A DNA stretch of 64,000 bases from Wenzhouxiangella sediminis (GCF_003410055.1 NZ_QUZK01000042.1:62001-126000), one strand, 5' to 3'; positions 52,073 through 62,325 are shown, counted from the first letter of the stretch. Numbers and translations are program-made. The notes: a model not told the origin generated them from the letters alone.

Positions 52073-52830
52073 GGCCGGCCTGGCTGGCCACCGCGGTCCT
52101 CGGCGGCGCCTTGCTGCTGCTGGCGCTGTGGTTGCGCTCGGGCCTGATCGGCGGCGAGCAGTGGCCGATTCGTTGGCTCGACGTCGCCGGCGACCTCAAG
52201 CGCACGAGCGCCAGCCAGGTGCGCGGCGCCGTCGCCGACGAAGCCTCGCGCGGCTTCTTCGCCGCCGACCTCCAGAGCGTGCGCGAACGCGTCGAGGCGC
52301 TGCCCTGGGTGGCGAGCGCGGAGGTCAGCCGTGAATGGCCCGACGCCCTGCTCATCGACATCACCGAGCACCGCCCGGTGGCGCGCTGGAACGAAGATCG
52401 CCTGTTCAGCGACCGCGGCGAGGTCTTCAGCGTGAGCGGAAGCGAAGGCATGCAGGGGCTGGCGAGGCTGCGGGGGCCGGAGTCAAGAGGCAGCGACGTG
52501 CTCGAGCGCTGGCAGGCCGTCAGGCGCCGGCTCGGCAGCGTCGGGCGCGACGTGGTCGAGCTCGCCGTCGACGAGCGAGGCGCCTGGCGCGTCGTGCTCG
52601 ACAACGACGTCACGCTGGTGCTCGGCCGCGAGCAGGTCGACAGGCGGCTCGACCGCTATATCGGCGCGCAGGCGGCGCTCAGCGACCTCGATCGGCCCAT
52701 TCGCCTGATCGACATGCGCTACACCAACGGTCTGGCCGTGCGCTGGGCCGATACCGGGAGCGCGGACAACAACGACGAAACGACAACGACAACCACAACG
52801 ACAACGGGAGAGCGAGCGAGTCATGGCTAA
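52036..52830 (+). CDS. ftsQ: Cell division protein FtsQ
   Basis: 264-aa bitopic divisome protein. It has a membrane helix at residues 17-33 (WLATAVLGGALLLLALWL), then a POTRA domain (WLDVAGDLKRTSASQVRGAV) and a beta domain with WVASAEVSREWPDALLIDIT. The start ATG at 52036 yields the short cytoplasmic tail before the helix; a longer frame from 51898 is overlap with ddl. The C-terminus ends in an unusual run of nine threonines encoded by an ACAACG-type microsatellite just before the ftsA start, which it overlaps by 8 bp. Confidence 0.93.
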   Translation: MADSGNQPERAIRPAWLATAVLGGALLLLALWLRSGLIGGEQWPIRWLDVAGDLKRTSASQVRGAVADEASRGFFAADLQSVRERVEALPWVASAEVSREWPDALLIDITEHRPVARWNEDRLFSDRGEVFSVSGSEGMQGLARLRGPESRGSDVLERWQAVRRRLGSVGRDVVELAVDERGAWRVVLDNDVTLVLGREQVDRRLDRYIGAQAALSDLDRPIRLIDMRYTNGLAVRWADTGSADNNDETTTTTTTTTGERASHG

Positions 52831-54052
52831 ACGACCGGACAAGTCACTGGTCGTCGGACTGGATATCGGCACCAGCAAGATCGTCGCCATCGTCGGCGAG
52901 GTCCAGCCGGACGGACAGGTCGAGGTGGTCAGCCTGGGATCGCATCCCTCGCGCGGTCTCAAGCGCGGCGTGGTGGTCGACATCGAGTCGACCGAACAGT
53001 CGATCCAGCGCGCCATCGAGGAAGCCGAACTGATGGCGGACTGCCAGATCCATTCGGTGTTCGCGGGCATCGCGGGCAGCCACATCAGCTCGCTGAACTC
53101 GCACGGTGCCGTGGCGATTCGCGACAAGGAGGTCACCGACGGAGACGTCGAGCGCGTGCTCGAGTCTGCCCGCGCGGTCGCCATTCCGGCCGATCAGCGC
53201 ATTCTGCACGTGCTCCCACAGGAATACGTCATCGACTCGACCGATGGCATCCGCCAGCCGGTGGGGATGTCGGGCGTGCGTCTGGAAGCGCGCGTTCACC
53301 TGGTGACCGCGGCGGTGAGTGCCGTCCAGAACGTGACCAAGTGCGTGGCGCGATGCGGCCTGCAGGTCGACGACCTGATCCTGCAGCAGCTCGCTTCCAG
53401 CTACGCGGTGCTCAGCGAAGACGAAAAGGATCTCGGCATCGCCCTGGTCGACATCGGAGCCGGAACCACGGACATCGCGGTGTTCACCGAGGGCGCCATC
53501 CGCTATACCGCCTGCATCCCGATCGCCGGCGACCTGGTCACCAACGACATCGCCGTGGCCCTGCGCACGCCGACGGTGCACGCCGAGGAGATCAAGATCA
53601 AGTACGCCTGCGCGCTCGAACAGATGGCGAGTTCCGACGAGACCATCCAGGTGCCCAGCGTGGGCGACCGGCCGCCGAGACGGCTCGAGCGCCAGACGCT
53701 CGCACAGGTGGTCGAGGCGCGCTACCGCGAGCTCTTCCACCACGTTCACAAGCAGCTGCGCCAGTCCGGCTTCGAGTCGCGAATCCCGGCCGGCCTGGTG
53801 CTGACCGGCGGCGGCTCGAAGATGGAAGGCGTGGTCGAGCTGGCCGAGGAAATCCTGCACATGCCGGTGCGCCTGGGCGCGCCGCAGCATGTCACCGGCC
53901 TTTCCGAGGTCGTCAACAACCAGATTCATTCGACTGGCGTGGGTCTGCTGATCTACGGCAGCCGTATGGAAGGGCCGCGTCGCACCGGACTGGCGCGCGG
54001 CGGAGAAAGTCTCTGGAACCGGATCAAGAACTGGTTCCAGGGGGAATTCTGA
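52823..54052 (+). CDS. ftsA: Cell division protein FtsA
   Basis: 409-aa actin-like protein that tethers FtsZ to the membrane. VVGLDIGTSKIVAIVGEV is phosphate-1, LVDIGAGTTDIAVFTEG is phosphate-2, GLVLTGGGSKMEGVVELA is the adenosine motif, and the end LWNRIKNWFQGEF is the amphipathic membrane-targeting helix. GGAG at about 52808 acts as ribosome site. Full length for the family. Confidence 0.97.
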   Translation: MAKRPDKSLVVGLDIGTSKIVAIVGEVQPDGQVEVVSLGSHPSRGLKRGVVVDIESTEQSIQRAIEEAELMADCQIHSVFAGIAGSHISSLNSHGAVAIRDKEVTDGDVERVLESARAVAIPADQRILHVLPQEYVIDSTDGIRQPVGMSGVRLEARVHLVTAAVSAVQNVTKCVARCGLQVDDLILQQLASSYAVLSEDEKDLGIALVDIGAGTTDIAVFTEGAIRYTACIPIAGDLVTNDIAVALRTPTVHAEEIKIKYACALEQMASSDETIQVPSVGDRPPRRLERQTLAQVVEARYRELFHHVHKQLRQSGFESRIPAGLVLTGGGSKMEGVVELAEEILHMPVRLGAPQHVTGLSEVVNNQIHSTGVGLLIYGSRMEGPRRTGLARGGESLWNRIKNWFQGEF

Positions 54053-54224
54053 AATGGGGCCGCGAGGCGCCACGAGTGTTTGCCCGAACTCGATGTACCT
54101 CGGGCAAGGCATGGGAGCGGCACAAAGCGTCCGGCAAGAAGACGCGTGCCGCCATCCCTATAAATGAGTAATCCGGACAAGCCGGACTGTTGATCGTTAA
54201 TGGCGAGCGAAAGGAGAAACCGAC

Positions 54225-55397
54225 ATGCCTTTTGAACTGATCGAAAACTACACACCCGGAGCGACCATCAAGGTCGTCGGGATCGGCGGAGGCGGCGGCA
54301 ACGCCGTCAACCAGATGGTCGAGTCGGCCATCGAGGGCGTGGAGTTCATCTGCGTCAACACCGACTCGCAGGCGCTGCGCAACTTCTCGGGCAAGACCAC
54401 GCTGCAGATCGGCTCTGGCGTGACCAAGGGCCTGGGTGCCGGCGCGAACCCCGAGGTCGGCCGCCAGTCGGCGCTGGAGGATCGCGACCGCATCAGCGAG
54501 ATGCTGGAAGGTTGCGACATGGTCTTCATAACCGCCGGCATGGGCGGCGGCACCGGTACGGGAGCCGCGCCCGTGGTTGCGCAGACGGCCAAGGAAATGG
54601 GCATCCTCACGGTGGCCGTGGTGACCAAGCCCTTCCCCTTCGAGGGCCAGCGCCGCAGCGCCGTGGCACAGCAGGGAATCGACGAGCTGTCCCATCACGT
54701 CGATTCCCTGATCACGATTCCCAACGGCAAGCTGCTCAGCGTGCTGGGTTCGGAGATCACCCTGCTCGATGCCTTCAAATCGGCCAACCAGGTGCTTTCC
54801 GGCGCCGTGCAGGGCATCGCCGAGCTGATCACCCGCCCGGGCCTGATCAACGTCGACTTTGCCGACGTGCGCACGGTGATGAGCGAGATGGGCATGGCCA
54901 TGATGGGTGCCGGCACCGCCAAGGGCGAGGACCGTGCCCTGATGGCTGCGCAGTCGGCCATCGGCTCGCCGCTACTCGAAGACGTCGACCTCAACGGTGC
55001 CTGCGGCATCCTGGTCAACGTCACCGCCGGCATGAACCTGAGCATGAAGGAGTTCGAGGAAGTGGGCACCACGGTCGCCGACCTGGCCAGCGAGGATGCC
55101 ACCGTGGTCATCGGCACCGTTATCGACCCGGACATGAACGACGAACTGCGCGTCACCGTGGTCGCAACGGGCCTGGGGTCGCAGCGCCCAAAGCGCGAGG
55201 AGCGGCCGATGAAGGTCGTCCGCACCGGTACCGATAACCGCCCGGCCTTCCGAGCCACCGAGGAGGAGGAAGCGCCTGCTCACAACATGCAGGGCAGCGA
55301 AAAGGCCGAGACCGGCGAAAGCCGGAAACTCTTCGGCGAACAGAAGGAAATGGACTACCTGGATATTCCGGCCTTCCTGCGCAACCAGGCCGACTGA
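54225..55397 (+). CDS. ftsZ: Cell division GTPase FtsZ
   Basis: 390-aa tubulin-like GTPase that builds the Z ring. KVVGIGGGGGNAVNQMV begins the nucleotide fold, GMGGGTGTGAAPVVA is the tubulin signature, and LDIPAFLRNQAD is the C-terminal peptide that binds FtsA and ZipA. AAGGAG lies 9 bp before the ATG. The 172-bp gap after ftsA may contain its own promoter. It is followed by a strong hairpin. Confidence 0.97.
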   Translation: MPFELIENYTPGATIKVVGIGGGGGNAVNQMVESAIEGVEFICVNTDSQALRNFSGKTTLQIGSGVTKGLGAGANPEVGRQSALEDRDRISEMLEGCDMVFITAGMGGGTGTGAAPVVAQTAKEMGILTVAVVTKPFPFEGQRRSAVAQQGIDELSHHVDSLITIPNGKLLSVLGSEITLLDAFKSANQVLSGAVQGIAELITRPGLINVDFADVRTVMSEMGMAMMGAGTAKGEDRALMAAQSAIGSPLLEDVDLNGACGILVNVTAGMNLSMKEFEEVGTTVADLASEDATVVIGTVIDPDMNDELRVTVVATGLGSQRPKREERPMKVVRTGTDNRPAFRATEEEEAPAHNMQGSEKAETGESRKLFGEQKEMDYLDIPAFLRNQAD

Positions 55398-55445
55398 AGC
55401 GCAATCGGGGGGGGCACTTCAGCCGAATGCGGTAGTCGGAATACG

Positions 55446-55498
55446 AACCGCCGGCAGGGGCTTTCGACTCGCCACGAAAGCCCCGCCGGCCGGTTTGT
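55446..55498 (+). terminator. Terminator after ftsZ
   Basis: GCCGGC-A-GGGGCTTTCG pairs with CGAAAGCCCC-GCCGGC around an eight-base loop (one bulged A), followed by GGTTTGTG. It ends the long dcw transcript. Confidence 0.7.
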
Positions 55499-55563
55499 GA
55501 CGAAAAAACGACCCGGAGTGTGGTTTTTGGGCAACAGATGTGGCGCTTTTCACGAAAAATTGC

Positions 55564-55592
55564 TTTTTTACTACAAGGGCCTGTGCTATGCT
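55564..55592 (+). promoter_or_regulatory. Candidate lpxC promoter (extended -10)
   Basis: TTTTTA (55564-55569), a 17-bp spacer, and TGC-TATGCT (extended -10, 55587-55592). It would give a leader of about 25 nt to the GTG at 55624. It is weak at -35, so tentative. Confidence 0.35.
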
Positions 55593-55623
55593 CCGCGGCG
55601 TCAACCAGCAATCGGTCAACGCA

Positions 55624-56538
55624 GTGATCCGACAAAGAACTCTCAAAAACGTCATTCGCGCCACCGGCGTGGGCCTCCACACCGGCGAGAAGGTGCTGAT
55701 GACGCTTCGACCGGCGCCGGCCAACTGCGGCATCGTTTTCCGTCGTGTCGACCTCGATCCCATCGCCGAAATCAAGGCCGAACCGCACCTGGTGCGCGAC
55801 ACCGCGCTGTCGACCACCCTGGTAAACGACGCCGGCGTGCGCGTTGCCACGATCGAACACCTGATGTCGGCACTGGCCGGCCTGGGCATCGACAATCTCT
55901 ACGTCGACCTGAGCGCCGCCGAAGTGCCGATCATGGACGGAAGCGCCGGGCCTTTCGCCTTCCTGATTCAGTCTGCGGGCATTGCCGAGCAGAACGCGCC
56001 CAAGCGCTTCATCCGGCTGAAGAAGACGGTCGAAGTGCGCGACGAGGACCGTTGGGCCCGCTTCGAGCCGCATGAAGGCTTCCGCGTGAACTTCACCATC
56101 GAATTCGACCATCCGGTCATTCGCTCGCATTCGTGCAAGGCCGACGTCGAATTCTCGACCACCTCCTATCTCAAGGAAGTGGCCCGCGCGCGTACCTTCG
56201 GGTTCATGCGCGACATCGAATACCTGCGCCAGCGCAACCTGGTGCTGGGCGGCAGCCTGGACAACGCCGTCGTGCTCGACGACTACCGCGTGCTCAACGA
56301 GAACGGTCTCCGCTACGAGGACGAATTCGTCAAGCACAAGGTGCTCGACGCCATCGGCGATCTCTACCTGCTCAATCGCAACCCCATCGGCGCCTTCTTC
56401 GGGCACAAATCGGGTCACGAGCTCAACAACCAGCTGGTTCGCCAGGTCCTGGCCGACCAGGAGGCCTGGGAAGAGGTCACATTCGAGGACGATCGTCCGG
56501 CGCCGATCTCTTACGTTCAGCCGGCACAGGCGGTTTGA
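55624..56538 (+). CDS. lpxC: UDP-3-O-acyl-N-acetylglucosamine deacetylase LpxC
   Basis: 304-aa zinc enzyme for the committed step of lipid A synthesis. [20 protein letters not shown] matches the family start, so the GTG at 55624 is the likely initiator, though an ATG at 55588 (AAGGG eight bases before) remains possible. [15 protein letters not shown] carries one zinc His, [12 protein letters not shown] carries the other zinc His and Asp, and [10 protein letters not shown] has the catalytic His. It is intact and of normal length. It ends 27 bp before a terminator hairpin. Confidence 0.95.
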   Translation: MIRQRTLKNVIRATGVGLHTGEKVLMTLRPAPANCGIVFRRVDLDPIAEIKAEPHLVRDTALSTTLVNDAGVRVATIEHLMSALAGLGIDNLYVDLSAAEVPIMDGSAGPFAFLIQSAGIAEQNAPKRFIRLKKTVEVRDEDRWARFEPHEGFRVNFTIEFDHPVIRSHSCKADVEFSTTSYLKEVARARTFGFMRDIEYLRQRNLVLGGSLDNAVVLDDYRVLNENGLRYEDEFVKHKVLDAIGDLYLLNRNPIGAFFGHKSGHELNNQLVRQVLADQEAWEEVTFEDDRPAPISYVQPAQAV

Positions 56539-56564
56539 GCGGGCGGCAAATATTCTGACGAAGG

Positions 56565-56588
56565 CGGGCGCTCAGGCGCCCGTTTCTC
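56565..56588 (+). terminator. Terminator after lpxC
   Basis: CGGGCGC-TCAG-GCGCCCG stem-loop (7 bp) followed by TTTCTC, 27 bp after the lpxC stop. Next to it, before the convergent DUF721 gene, the 7-bp unit TTTCAGG is repeated three times (about 56604-56624). Confidence 0.75.
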
Positions 56589-56624
56589 GTTCGGGCTCCT
56601 GCTTTCAGGTTTCAGGTTTCAGGT

Positions 56625-56939
56625 TCAACCGAGCCGCGGTACCACGATCACGCGCGTGCCCTCGAGCCGATCGTCGAGCTGCCGGTTGGCTTCGCGCAGC
56701 AGATCGTCGGCCATCAGGCGGGCACGGCTGGCCCAGGCCGGGCTGGTGGCGGCCAGCACCAGGGTCTTGCCCTCGATACAGGCCACGCCGATGTTCTCGC
56801 GCATGCTGCCGGGCAGGACCTGGCGCAGTTCGGCGTCGAGCTGGTCCAGCGCGCGGGCCGTGGCCAGCAGTCGACTGAGGCCCTCGTGACCCTGTGAGAC
56901 GTCGGAAATCTCGCGTTCTTTACGGTCCTGCCTGGCCAT
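56625..56939 (-). CDS. DciA-like DUF721 protein (probable helicase loader)
   Basis: 104-aa protein of the DUF721 family; in other bacteria DciA members load the DnaB helicase. GHEGLSRLLATARALDQLDA, LPGSMRENIGVACIEGKTLV and SPAWASRARLMADDLLREAN follow the family pattern of a KH-like domain. The ATG at 56939 (MARQDRKEREIS) fits; a longer frame to 57011 adds nothing recognisable. It sits where E. coli has secM, on the opposite strand; the position next to secA is common for this family. Confidence 0.8.
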   Translation of the reverse strand: MARQDRKEREISDVSQGHEGLSRLLATARALDQLDAELRQVLPGSMRENIGVACIEGKTLVLAATSPAWASRARLMADDLLREANRQLDDRLEGTRVIVVPRLG

Positions 56940-57080
56940 CGGCCCACTTCCGCGCGGTGAAGCCTGCAGTTTAACGCCCGAGCGGGCTACAATGGCAGGC
57001 TGTGCTTGCACCCGCGCGGTGCCGGCCCCAACTAAAGACAGTCCCTGAAAAACACTTCATATCAAGTCAACGGACGATCC

Positions 57081-59804
57081 ATGCTCAAATCCCTGATCAC
57101 CAAGGTGGTGGGCAGCCGCAACGACCGGCTCATCAAGGCCCTCTACAAGGATGTCGAGGCGATCAACGCCCTCGAGCCGGAATTCCAGAAGCTCAGCGAC
57201 GCGGAACTCAAGGCCAAGACGTCGGAATTCCGCCGAAGGCACGGCGAAGGCGAGAGTCTCGACGACTTGCTGCCGGAAGCATTCGCGGCCGCGCGCGAAG
57301 CATCCGTGCGAACGCTGGGCATGCGCCACTTCGACGTCCAGTTGATCGGGGGCATGGTGCTGCATCAGGGCAAGATCGCCGAAATGAAGACCGGCGAGGG
57401 CAAGACCCTGGTGGCTACCCTGGCGGTCTACCTCAATGCCATTCCCGACCAGGGCGTTCACGTCGTGACGGTCAACGACTACCTGGCCCGCCGTGACGCC
57501 GAGTGGATGAAGCCGATCTACTCGGCCCTGGACCTGACCGTCGGCGTCTCCGTTCCCGGTATGAGCCCGGACGACAAGCGCGAGGCCTACAACGCGGACG
57601 TCACTTACGGGACCAACAACGAATTCGGTTTCGACTACCTGCGCGACAACATGGCCTTCTCGCTCGAGCAGCGCGTCCAGCGCGGCCGGCATTTCGCCAT
57701 CGTCGACGAAGTCGACTCCATCCTGATCGACGAAGCGCGCACCCCGCTGATCATTTCCGGGCCGACCGACGAAGGGCCGGACATCTACGTGAAGATGAAC
57801 CGCATCGTCCCCCAACTGCAGCCGCAGGAGGAAGAGGACGGTCCCGGGGATTTCACGATCGACGAGAAGACCAAACAGGTCTATCTCACCGAAGAGGGCA
57901 TGGCGAAGGTCGAGGATCTCCTGGCCGAGGCCGGCATGATCGAGTCCGGCGCGAGCCTCTACGATTCGGCCAACCTGAGCCTCATGCACACCCTCAACGC
58001 GGCTCTGCGCGCACACCACCTGTTCCACAAGGATACCGACTACATCGTTCGCGACGGTGAGGTGATCATCGTCGACGAGTTCACCGGCCGCACCCTGCAG
58101 GGGCGCCGGTGGTCGGAGGGCCTGCATCAGGCTGTCGAGGCCAAGGAGGGTGTGCCCATCCAGCGCGAGAACCAGACGCTGGCCTCGATTACCTTCCAGA
58201 ATTTCTTCCGGCTCTACGACAAGCTCTCGGGCATGACCGGCACCGCCGACACCGAAGCCTACGAGCTGCAGTCGATCTATGGCCTGGAAGTGGTGGTCAT
58301 TCCCACGCACAAGCCGATGATCCGAAAGGACAATGCCGACCTGGTCTTCCTGACCAAACAGGAAAAGTTCGACGCGATCGTTGACGACATCAAGGAGCGG
58401 GTGGCTGCCGGCCAACCTGTGCTCGTGGGCACGACCTCGATCGAGAACTCCGAACTGATTTCCCGCGAGCTCAAGAAAGCCGCCATTGATCACGAGGTGC
58501 TCAATGCCAAGCAGCATGAGCGGGAGGCGCACATCATCGAGCAGGCCGGCCGTCCCGGGAACGTGACGATTGCCACGAACATGGCCGGCCGAGGCACGGA
58601 TATCGTCCTTGGCGGCAACCTCGAGGCCGAATTGCGCGACCTCGGCGAGGACGCTGGCGAAGAAGCCCGACGCAAGGTCAAGGAAGACTGGCAGAAGCGC
58701 CACGACGAGGTCATCGAGGCTGGCGGCCTCCACATCATCGGTACCGAGCGCCATGAGTCCCGTCGAATCGACAACCAGTTGCGCGGGCGTTCCGGCCGCC
58801 AGGGCGACCCGGGCTCGAGCCGATTCTATCTGGCGCTGGAGGATCCGCTGATGCGCATCTTCGCGTCCGACCGCATGAGCGGGATGATGCAGAAGCTGGG
58901 CATGCGCGACGGCGAGTCGATCGAGCATCCCTGGGTCAACCGCGCCATCGAGAACGCCCAGCGCAAGGTCGAAGCGCACAACTTCGACATGCGCAAGCAC
59001 CTGCTGGAATACGACGATGTCGCCAACGACCAGCGCCGCGTCATCTATTCCCAGCGCAACGAGTTGATGGAAGCCGACGACATCAAGGACACGATCGACT
59101 CGATCCGCGAGGAAGTGTTCGACAACCTGATCAGCCAGTTCGTGCCGCCGGGCTCCATCGACGAGATGTGGGACACCGAAGGCCTCGAACGCGCCCTGGA
59201 GGGTGAGTTCGGGATCGAGGTGCCCATCCAGCGTTGGCTCGAGGAAGACGACGACCTGGCCGAGGAAGGTCTGCGCCGCAAGGTCATGGAGGCCGTCGAG
59301 GCGCATTACCGGGCCAAGGAAGAGATGGTCGGCTCCTCGGTGATGCGGCAGTTCGAGAAGGCCCTGATGCTGTCGATTCTCGACCAGCAGTGGAAGGAAC
59401 ACCTCGCCAGCATGGACTACCTGCGCCGCAGCGTGGGCCTGCGAAGCTTCGCCCAGAAGAAGCCGCAGCAGGAATACAAGCGCGAAGGCTTCGAGATGTT
59501 CACCGAAATGCTCGACAACATGAAGCACGAGGTGATGAAGGGTCTGGCGCGGGTTCGCGTGAGAAGCGAGGACGATGTCGAGGCCGTCGACCAGCAACGC
59601 CGGCGCGAGGCCCCGATGCAGTTCCAGCACGCCGAAGCACAGTCGGCTACCGGCGGCGCTGCACCCGCGGGCGGCCAGGGCGGCGCCCAGGGCGACGCCA
59701 AGCCGGACCCCTTCGTGCGGGAAGGTCGCAAGGTGGGGCGCAACGAACCCTGTCCCTGCGGTTCGGGCAAGAAGTACAAGCAGTGCCACGGTCGCCTGTC
59801 CTGA
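57081..59804 (+). CDS. secA: Protein translocase ATPase SecA
   Basis: 907-aa motor of the Sec export pathway. Walker [21 protein letters not shown], Walker B in [26 protein letters not shown], and [14 protein letters not shown] define the DEAD-like motor; the preprotein cross-linking and helical wing domains follow. The C-terminal zinc motif [17 protein letters not shown] (SEC-C, binds SecB) is intact. Length matches E. coli SecA (901). The gap after the DciA-like gene holds its promoter; no SecM-like arrest peptide is seen. Confidence 0.98.
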   Translation: MLKSLITKVVGSRNDRLIKALYKDVEAINALEPEFQKLSDAELKAKTSEFRRRHGEGESLDDLLPEAFAAAREASVRTLGMRHFDVQLIGGMVLHQGKIAEMKTGEGKTLVATLAVYLNAIPDQGVHVVTVNDYLARRDAEWMKPIYSALDLTVGVSVPGMSPDDKREAYNADVTYGTNNEFGFDYLRDNMAFSLEQRVQRGRHFAIVDEVDSILIDEARTPLIISGPTDEGPDIYVKMNRIVPQLQPQEEEDGPGDFTIDEKTKQVYLTEEGMAKVEDLLAEAGMIESGASLYDSANLSLMHTLNAALRAHHLFHKDTDYIVRDGEVIIVDEFTGRTLQGRRWSEGLHQAVEAKEGVPIQRENQTLASITFQNFFRLYDKLSGMTGTADTEAYELQSIYGLEVVVIPTHKPMIRKDNADLVFLTKQEKFDAIVDDIKERVAAGQPVLVGTTSIENSELISRELKKAAIDHEVLNAKQHEREAHIIEQAGRPGNVTIATNMAGRGTDIVLGGNLEAELRDLGEDAGEEARRKVKEDWQKRHDEVIEAGGLHIIGTERHESRRIDNQLRGRSGRQGDPGSSRFYLALEDPLMRIFASDRMSGMMQKLGMRDGESIEHPWVNRAIENAQRKVEAHNFDMRKHLLEYDDVANDQRRVIYSQRNELMEADDIKDTIDSIREEVFDNLISQFVPPGSIDEMWDTEGLERALEGEFGIEVPIQRWLEEDDDLAEEGLRRKVMEAVEAHYRAKEEMVGSSVMRQFEKALMLSILDQQWKEHLASMDYLRRSVGLRSFAQKKPQQEYKREGFEMFTEMLDNMKHEVMKGLARVRVRSEDDVEAVDQQRRREAPMQFQHAEAQSATGGAAPAGGQGGAQGDAKPDPFVREGRKVGRNEPCPCGSGKKYKQCHGRLS

Positions 59805-59814
59805 GAGGCCGTGG

Positions 59815-60789
59815 GTGGCCGGTGAGACGCCCGACTCTGGCGAGCTGATCGAAGTCGTCGCGGGGATCGTTCGCGACGACCGGGGCCGCATCCTCCTGGC
59901 CGAGCGGCCCGCGGGCAAGCACCTAGCCGGCACCTGGGAATTTCCCGGCGGCAAGCGCGAGCCCGGTGAAACGGGGCTGCAGGCGCTCGCCCGCGAGATG
60001 GCCGAAGAGCTGGCGATCTCCGTGGGTTCCGCCCGGCCCTGGCTGGCGTTGACGCACGACTACCCCGAACTCACGGTTCGTCTGCAGCTCTACGCCGTGG
60101 ACGAATGGAGCGGCGAGCCCGAGGGGCAGGAGGGCCAGGCGCTGCAGTGGGTTGGCGAAAGCGACATGGCCCTGCTGCCCATGCCGGCGGCCGACCGACC
60201 CATCGTGCGGGCCTTTTCCCTCGACCCCCGCTACGCCATCACGCCCGATTCCGCCGCCCCGGGCGGTCCCGAAGAACTCCTGAGATGGACCCGGGACTGC
60301 CTGGATCGCGGTATCCGGCTGTTCCAGTTGCGGGCCACGTCCCTCGACCCTGCCGACCTGCGCAGCCTGGCCCGGGAATTCGGTCGGCTGATGGTCGAAT
60401 CGGGCGCGCGCTGGTTGCTCGACGGTGATCCGGAGCTGGCGGTCCAGAGCGGCGCCGACGGCGTGCAACTGCCGGGCGAACGGCTGGACGAACTCTCCGG
60501 GCGGCCACTGGGTGGCGACTTCCTGGTCGCGGCATCGTGCCGGAATTCGGCGGAGCTTGCGCGGGCGGGGGAGCTGGCCCTGGACTTCGTCACGCTCCGG
60601 CCCGGTAGCGCCGCCTGCGGTCACCAGGGTCCACTGCCTTTCGATTGGGAGGAGTTCGCCCGCCTGTGTCGATGCTCTCCCCTGCCGGTGTTCGCCCTCG
60701 GCGGATTGCTTCCCGGTGACCTCGAGCGTGTGCGCGAACGCGGCGGATTCGGGGTGGCGGGGACGCACGGATTCGGGGCGGGGCCATGA
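59815..60789 (+). CDS. Nudix (MutT-like) hydrolase fused to a ThiE-like domain
   Basis: 324-aa protein. Residues 10-135 are a Nudix domain: GTWEFPGGKREPGETGLQAL then AREMAEELAI gives the Nudix box with Ala where the last Gly is usual; by analogy it hydrolyses 8-oxo-dGTP. Residues 150-320 are a TIM-barrel related to thiamine-phosphate synthase (GIRLFQLRATSLDPADLRSL, SGADGVQLPGERL), but the catalytic Lys and phosphate-binding GPIFPT-like motif are altered (TLRPGSAACGHQG), so that domain may be inactive. The fusion is known in several gammaproteobacteria downstream of secA. The GTG at 59815 is the best start; it overlaps the next gene by 4 bp. Confidence 0.88.
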   Translation: MAGETPDSGELIEVVAGIVRDDRGRILLAERPAGKHLAGTWEFPGGKREPGETGLQALAREMAEELAISVGSARPWLALTHDYPELTVRLQLYAVDEWSGEPEGQEGQALQWVGESDMALLPMPAADRPIVRAFSLDPRYAITPDSAAPGGPEELLRWTRDCLDRGIRLFQLRATSLDPADLRSLAREFGRLMVESGARWLLDGDPELAVQSGADGVQLPGERLDELSGRPLGGDFLVAASCRNSAELARAGELALDFVTLRPGSAACGHQGPLPFDWEEFARLCRCSPLPVFALGGLLPGDLERVRERGGFGVAGTHGFGAGP

Positions 60790-61487
60790 GCATCGAGAGC
60801 GTCCGCCTGCCCATCCGTTCACGCTCGACGCCTGCTCGCGGCGAGGCCGACGTGTGGCTCGCCCGCCTGAGCGACATGCCGCTCGACGCCGGGCCGCGAG
60901 GCGGGAACCGGCGCGAACGCATCCTGCGCCAGAGGGTGCAGCAGCAGTTCTTCCTGCGCCTGTTGCTCGCGGCCTACCTCGGCTGCCCGGGCAAGTCCGT
61001 GGAGCTGGATCGCAGCGAGCGCGGAAAACCCATGCTTTCGGGCGTTCATGCAGACAGCGCCCTGCAATTCAACGTCTCGCACTCGGGTGACTGGCTGGCG
61101 GTGGCGGTGGCCGTGGGGGTCGCCGTGGGTATCGATCTCGAAGTCGAGCGGCGGCTGCCGCGCGCCCCCTTGCTCGCCCGGCGCTTCCTCTCGCCCGAAG
61201 AGGCCGAATGGATCGTCGGCCTCGATGAGCCGTTCCGCTCGCGCCAGTTCCTCAAGCAGTGGACGGCGCGCGAATCCCTGGTCAAGGCCAGGGGCTGCGG
61301 CCTGGCCGGCTGCCTCGGCGAGATCGCGCTGGACTGGCAGCCGCCCGCCATCCGACGGCTTCCGACGGACTGGGAAGGCGCGGGCGCAATGTCGCTGGCG
61401 AACCTGGCGCTTCCGGACGGCCTCGTCGGTCATCTCGCGACCTGCGAGGGTCCCGTGCGTCCCATGATCCGGCGAATCACGACCTGA
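60786..61487 (+). CDS. 4'-phosphopantetheinyl transferase, Sfp superfamily
   Basis: 233-aa enzyme that converts apo- to holo-carrier proteins using CoA. Motifs: ERGKPML, LQFNVSHSGDWLAVAV, GIDLEVERR (Mg site) and FLKQWTARESLVKARGCGL. The size and two-half layout match the Sfp/HetI group rather than AcpS. It overlaps the Nudix gene (ATGA), so it is co-transcribed. The carrier substrate is not evident; no polyketide or peptide synthase is in the window. Confidence 0.9.
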   Translation: MSIESVRLPIRSRSTPARGEADVWLARLSDMPLDAGPRGGNRRERILRQRVQQQFFLRLLLAAYLGCPGKSVELDRSERGKPMLSGVHADSALQFNVSHSGDWLAVAVAVGVAVGIDLEVERRLPRAPLLARRFLSPEEAEWIVGLDEPFRSRQFLKQWTARESLVKARGCGLAGCLGEIALDWQPPAIRRLPTDWEGAGAMSLANLALPDGLVGHLATCEGPVRPMIRRITT

Positions 61488-61546
61488 GCGCGGGCCGCAG
61501 GCGGCTGCAGGCATAATCGAACAACTCATCGCCAAGGAATTCGAGC

Positions 61547-62290
61547 ATGTTTCTCCAACGCGCGACCTGGCCGGAAGTCGAGTCCTACCTCGAGCGATCG
61601 ACCGGCATCGTCGTTCCCATCGGTTCGACGGAGCAGCACGGGCCGACGGGCCTGATCGGCACCGACGCCATCTGCCCGGAAACCATCGCCGCCGGCATGG
61701 CGGAGGCGGGCATCCTGGTCGGGCCGACCCTGAGCATCGGCATGGCCCAGCACCACCTGGGGTTTCCGGGCTCGATCACGCTGCGGCCGTCCACGCTCAT
61801 GGCCCTGGTGGGCGACGTGGTGACCTCCCTGTCCGTGCACGGGTTCACGCATTTCTATTTCCTCAACGGGCACGGCGGCAACATCGCCACGGTGAACGCG
61901 GCCTTTGCCGAGATCTGGGCCCAGGCCAGCCTCGCACAGCGCTCGTCCGATCTGCGCATGAAAATGGGCAACTGGTTCGCCGGCCAGCGCGTCCGGGCGC
62001 TGGCGCGTGAGCTCTACGGCGATGCCGACGGCAGCCACGCCACGCCTTCGGAGATTGCTTTGACCTGGCATGCCTACCCCGATCTGGCGCGGGACGAAGC
62101 GCTCGATCCAGTTCGTCCACCCGACGGACCGATCCGCGATGCCGCCGACTACCGCAAGCACTTTCCCGACGGCCGCATCGGCTCCGAGCCTCACCGGGCC
62201 AAACCCGAACACGGCAAACGGTTCTACGAAGCCGGCCTGGCCGACGCGCTCGAAGACTACCGCCGCTTTGCAGGTGCCGACTCCAGGTAA
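61547..62290 (+). CDS. Creatininase-family amidohydrolase
   Basis: 247-aa metal-dependent amidohydrolase. GSTEQHGPTGLIGTDAI has the conserved Glu/His ligands, HHLGFPGSITL and FLNGHGGNIATVNAAF follow, and DADGSHATPSEIAL carries another conserved segment; these define the creatininase/MftE-like family, whose members open lactams or cleave peptides. Real substrate is unknown. AAGGAA before the ATG serves as ribosome site. It stands alone before the CRP-like site. Confidence 0.88.
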   Translation: MFLQRATWPEVESYLERSTGIVVPIGSTEQHGPTGLIGTDAICPETIAAGMAEAGILVGPTLSIGMAQHHLGFPGSITLRPSTLMALVGDVVTSLSVHGFTHFYFLNGHGGNIATVNAAFAEIWAQASLAQRSSDLRMKMGNWFAGQRVRALARELYGDADGSHATPSEIALTWHAYPDLARDEALDPVRPPDGPIRDAADYRKHFPDGRIGSEPHRAKPEHGKRFYEAGLADALEDYRRFAGADSR

Positions 62291-62325
62291 TCGAGGGGGC
62301 GGGGGGGGTTGAAAAGCGATATTTT

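Noticed and set aside
56604-56624. Regulatory repeat (TTTCAGG three times) before the DUF721 stop
   Set aside because: Too short and simple to assign a role; noted only with the lpxC terminator.
57057-59954. 965-codon open frame antisense to secA
   Set aside because: The sense strand is an unambiguous SecA; the antisense protein has no recognisable motif.
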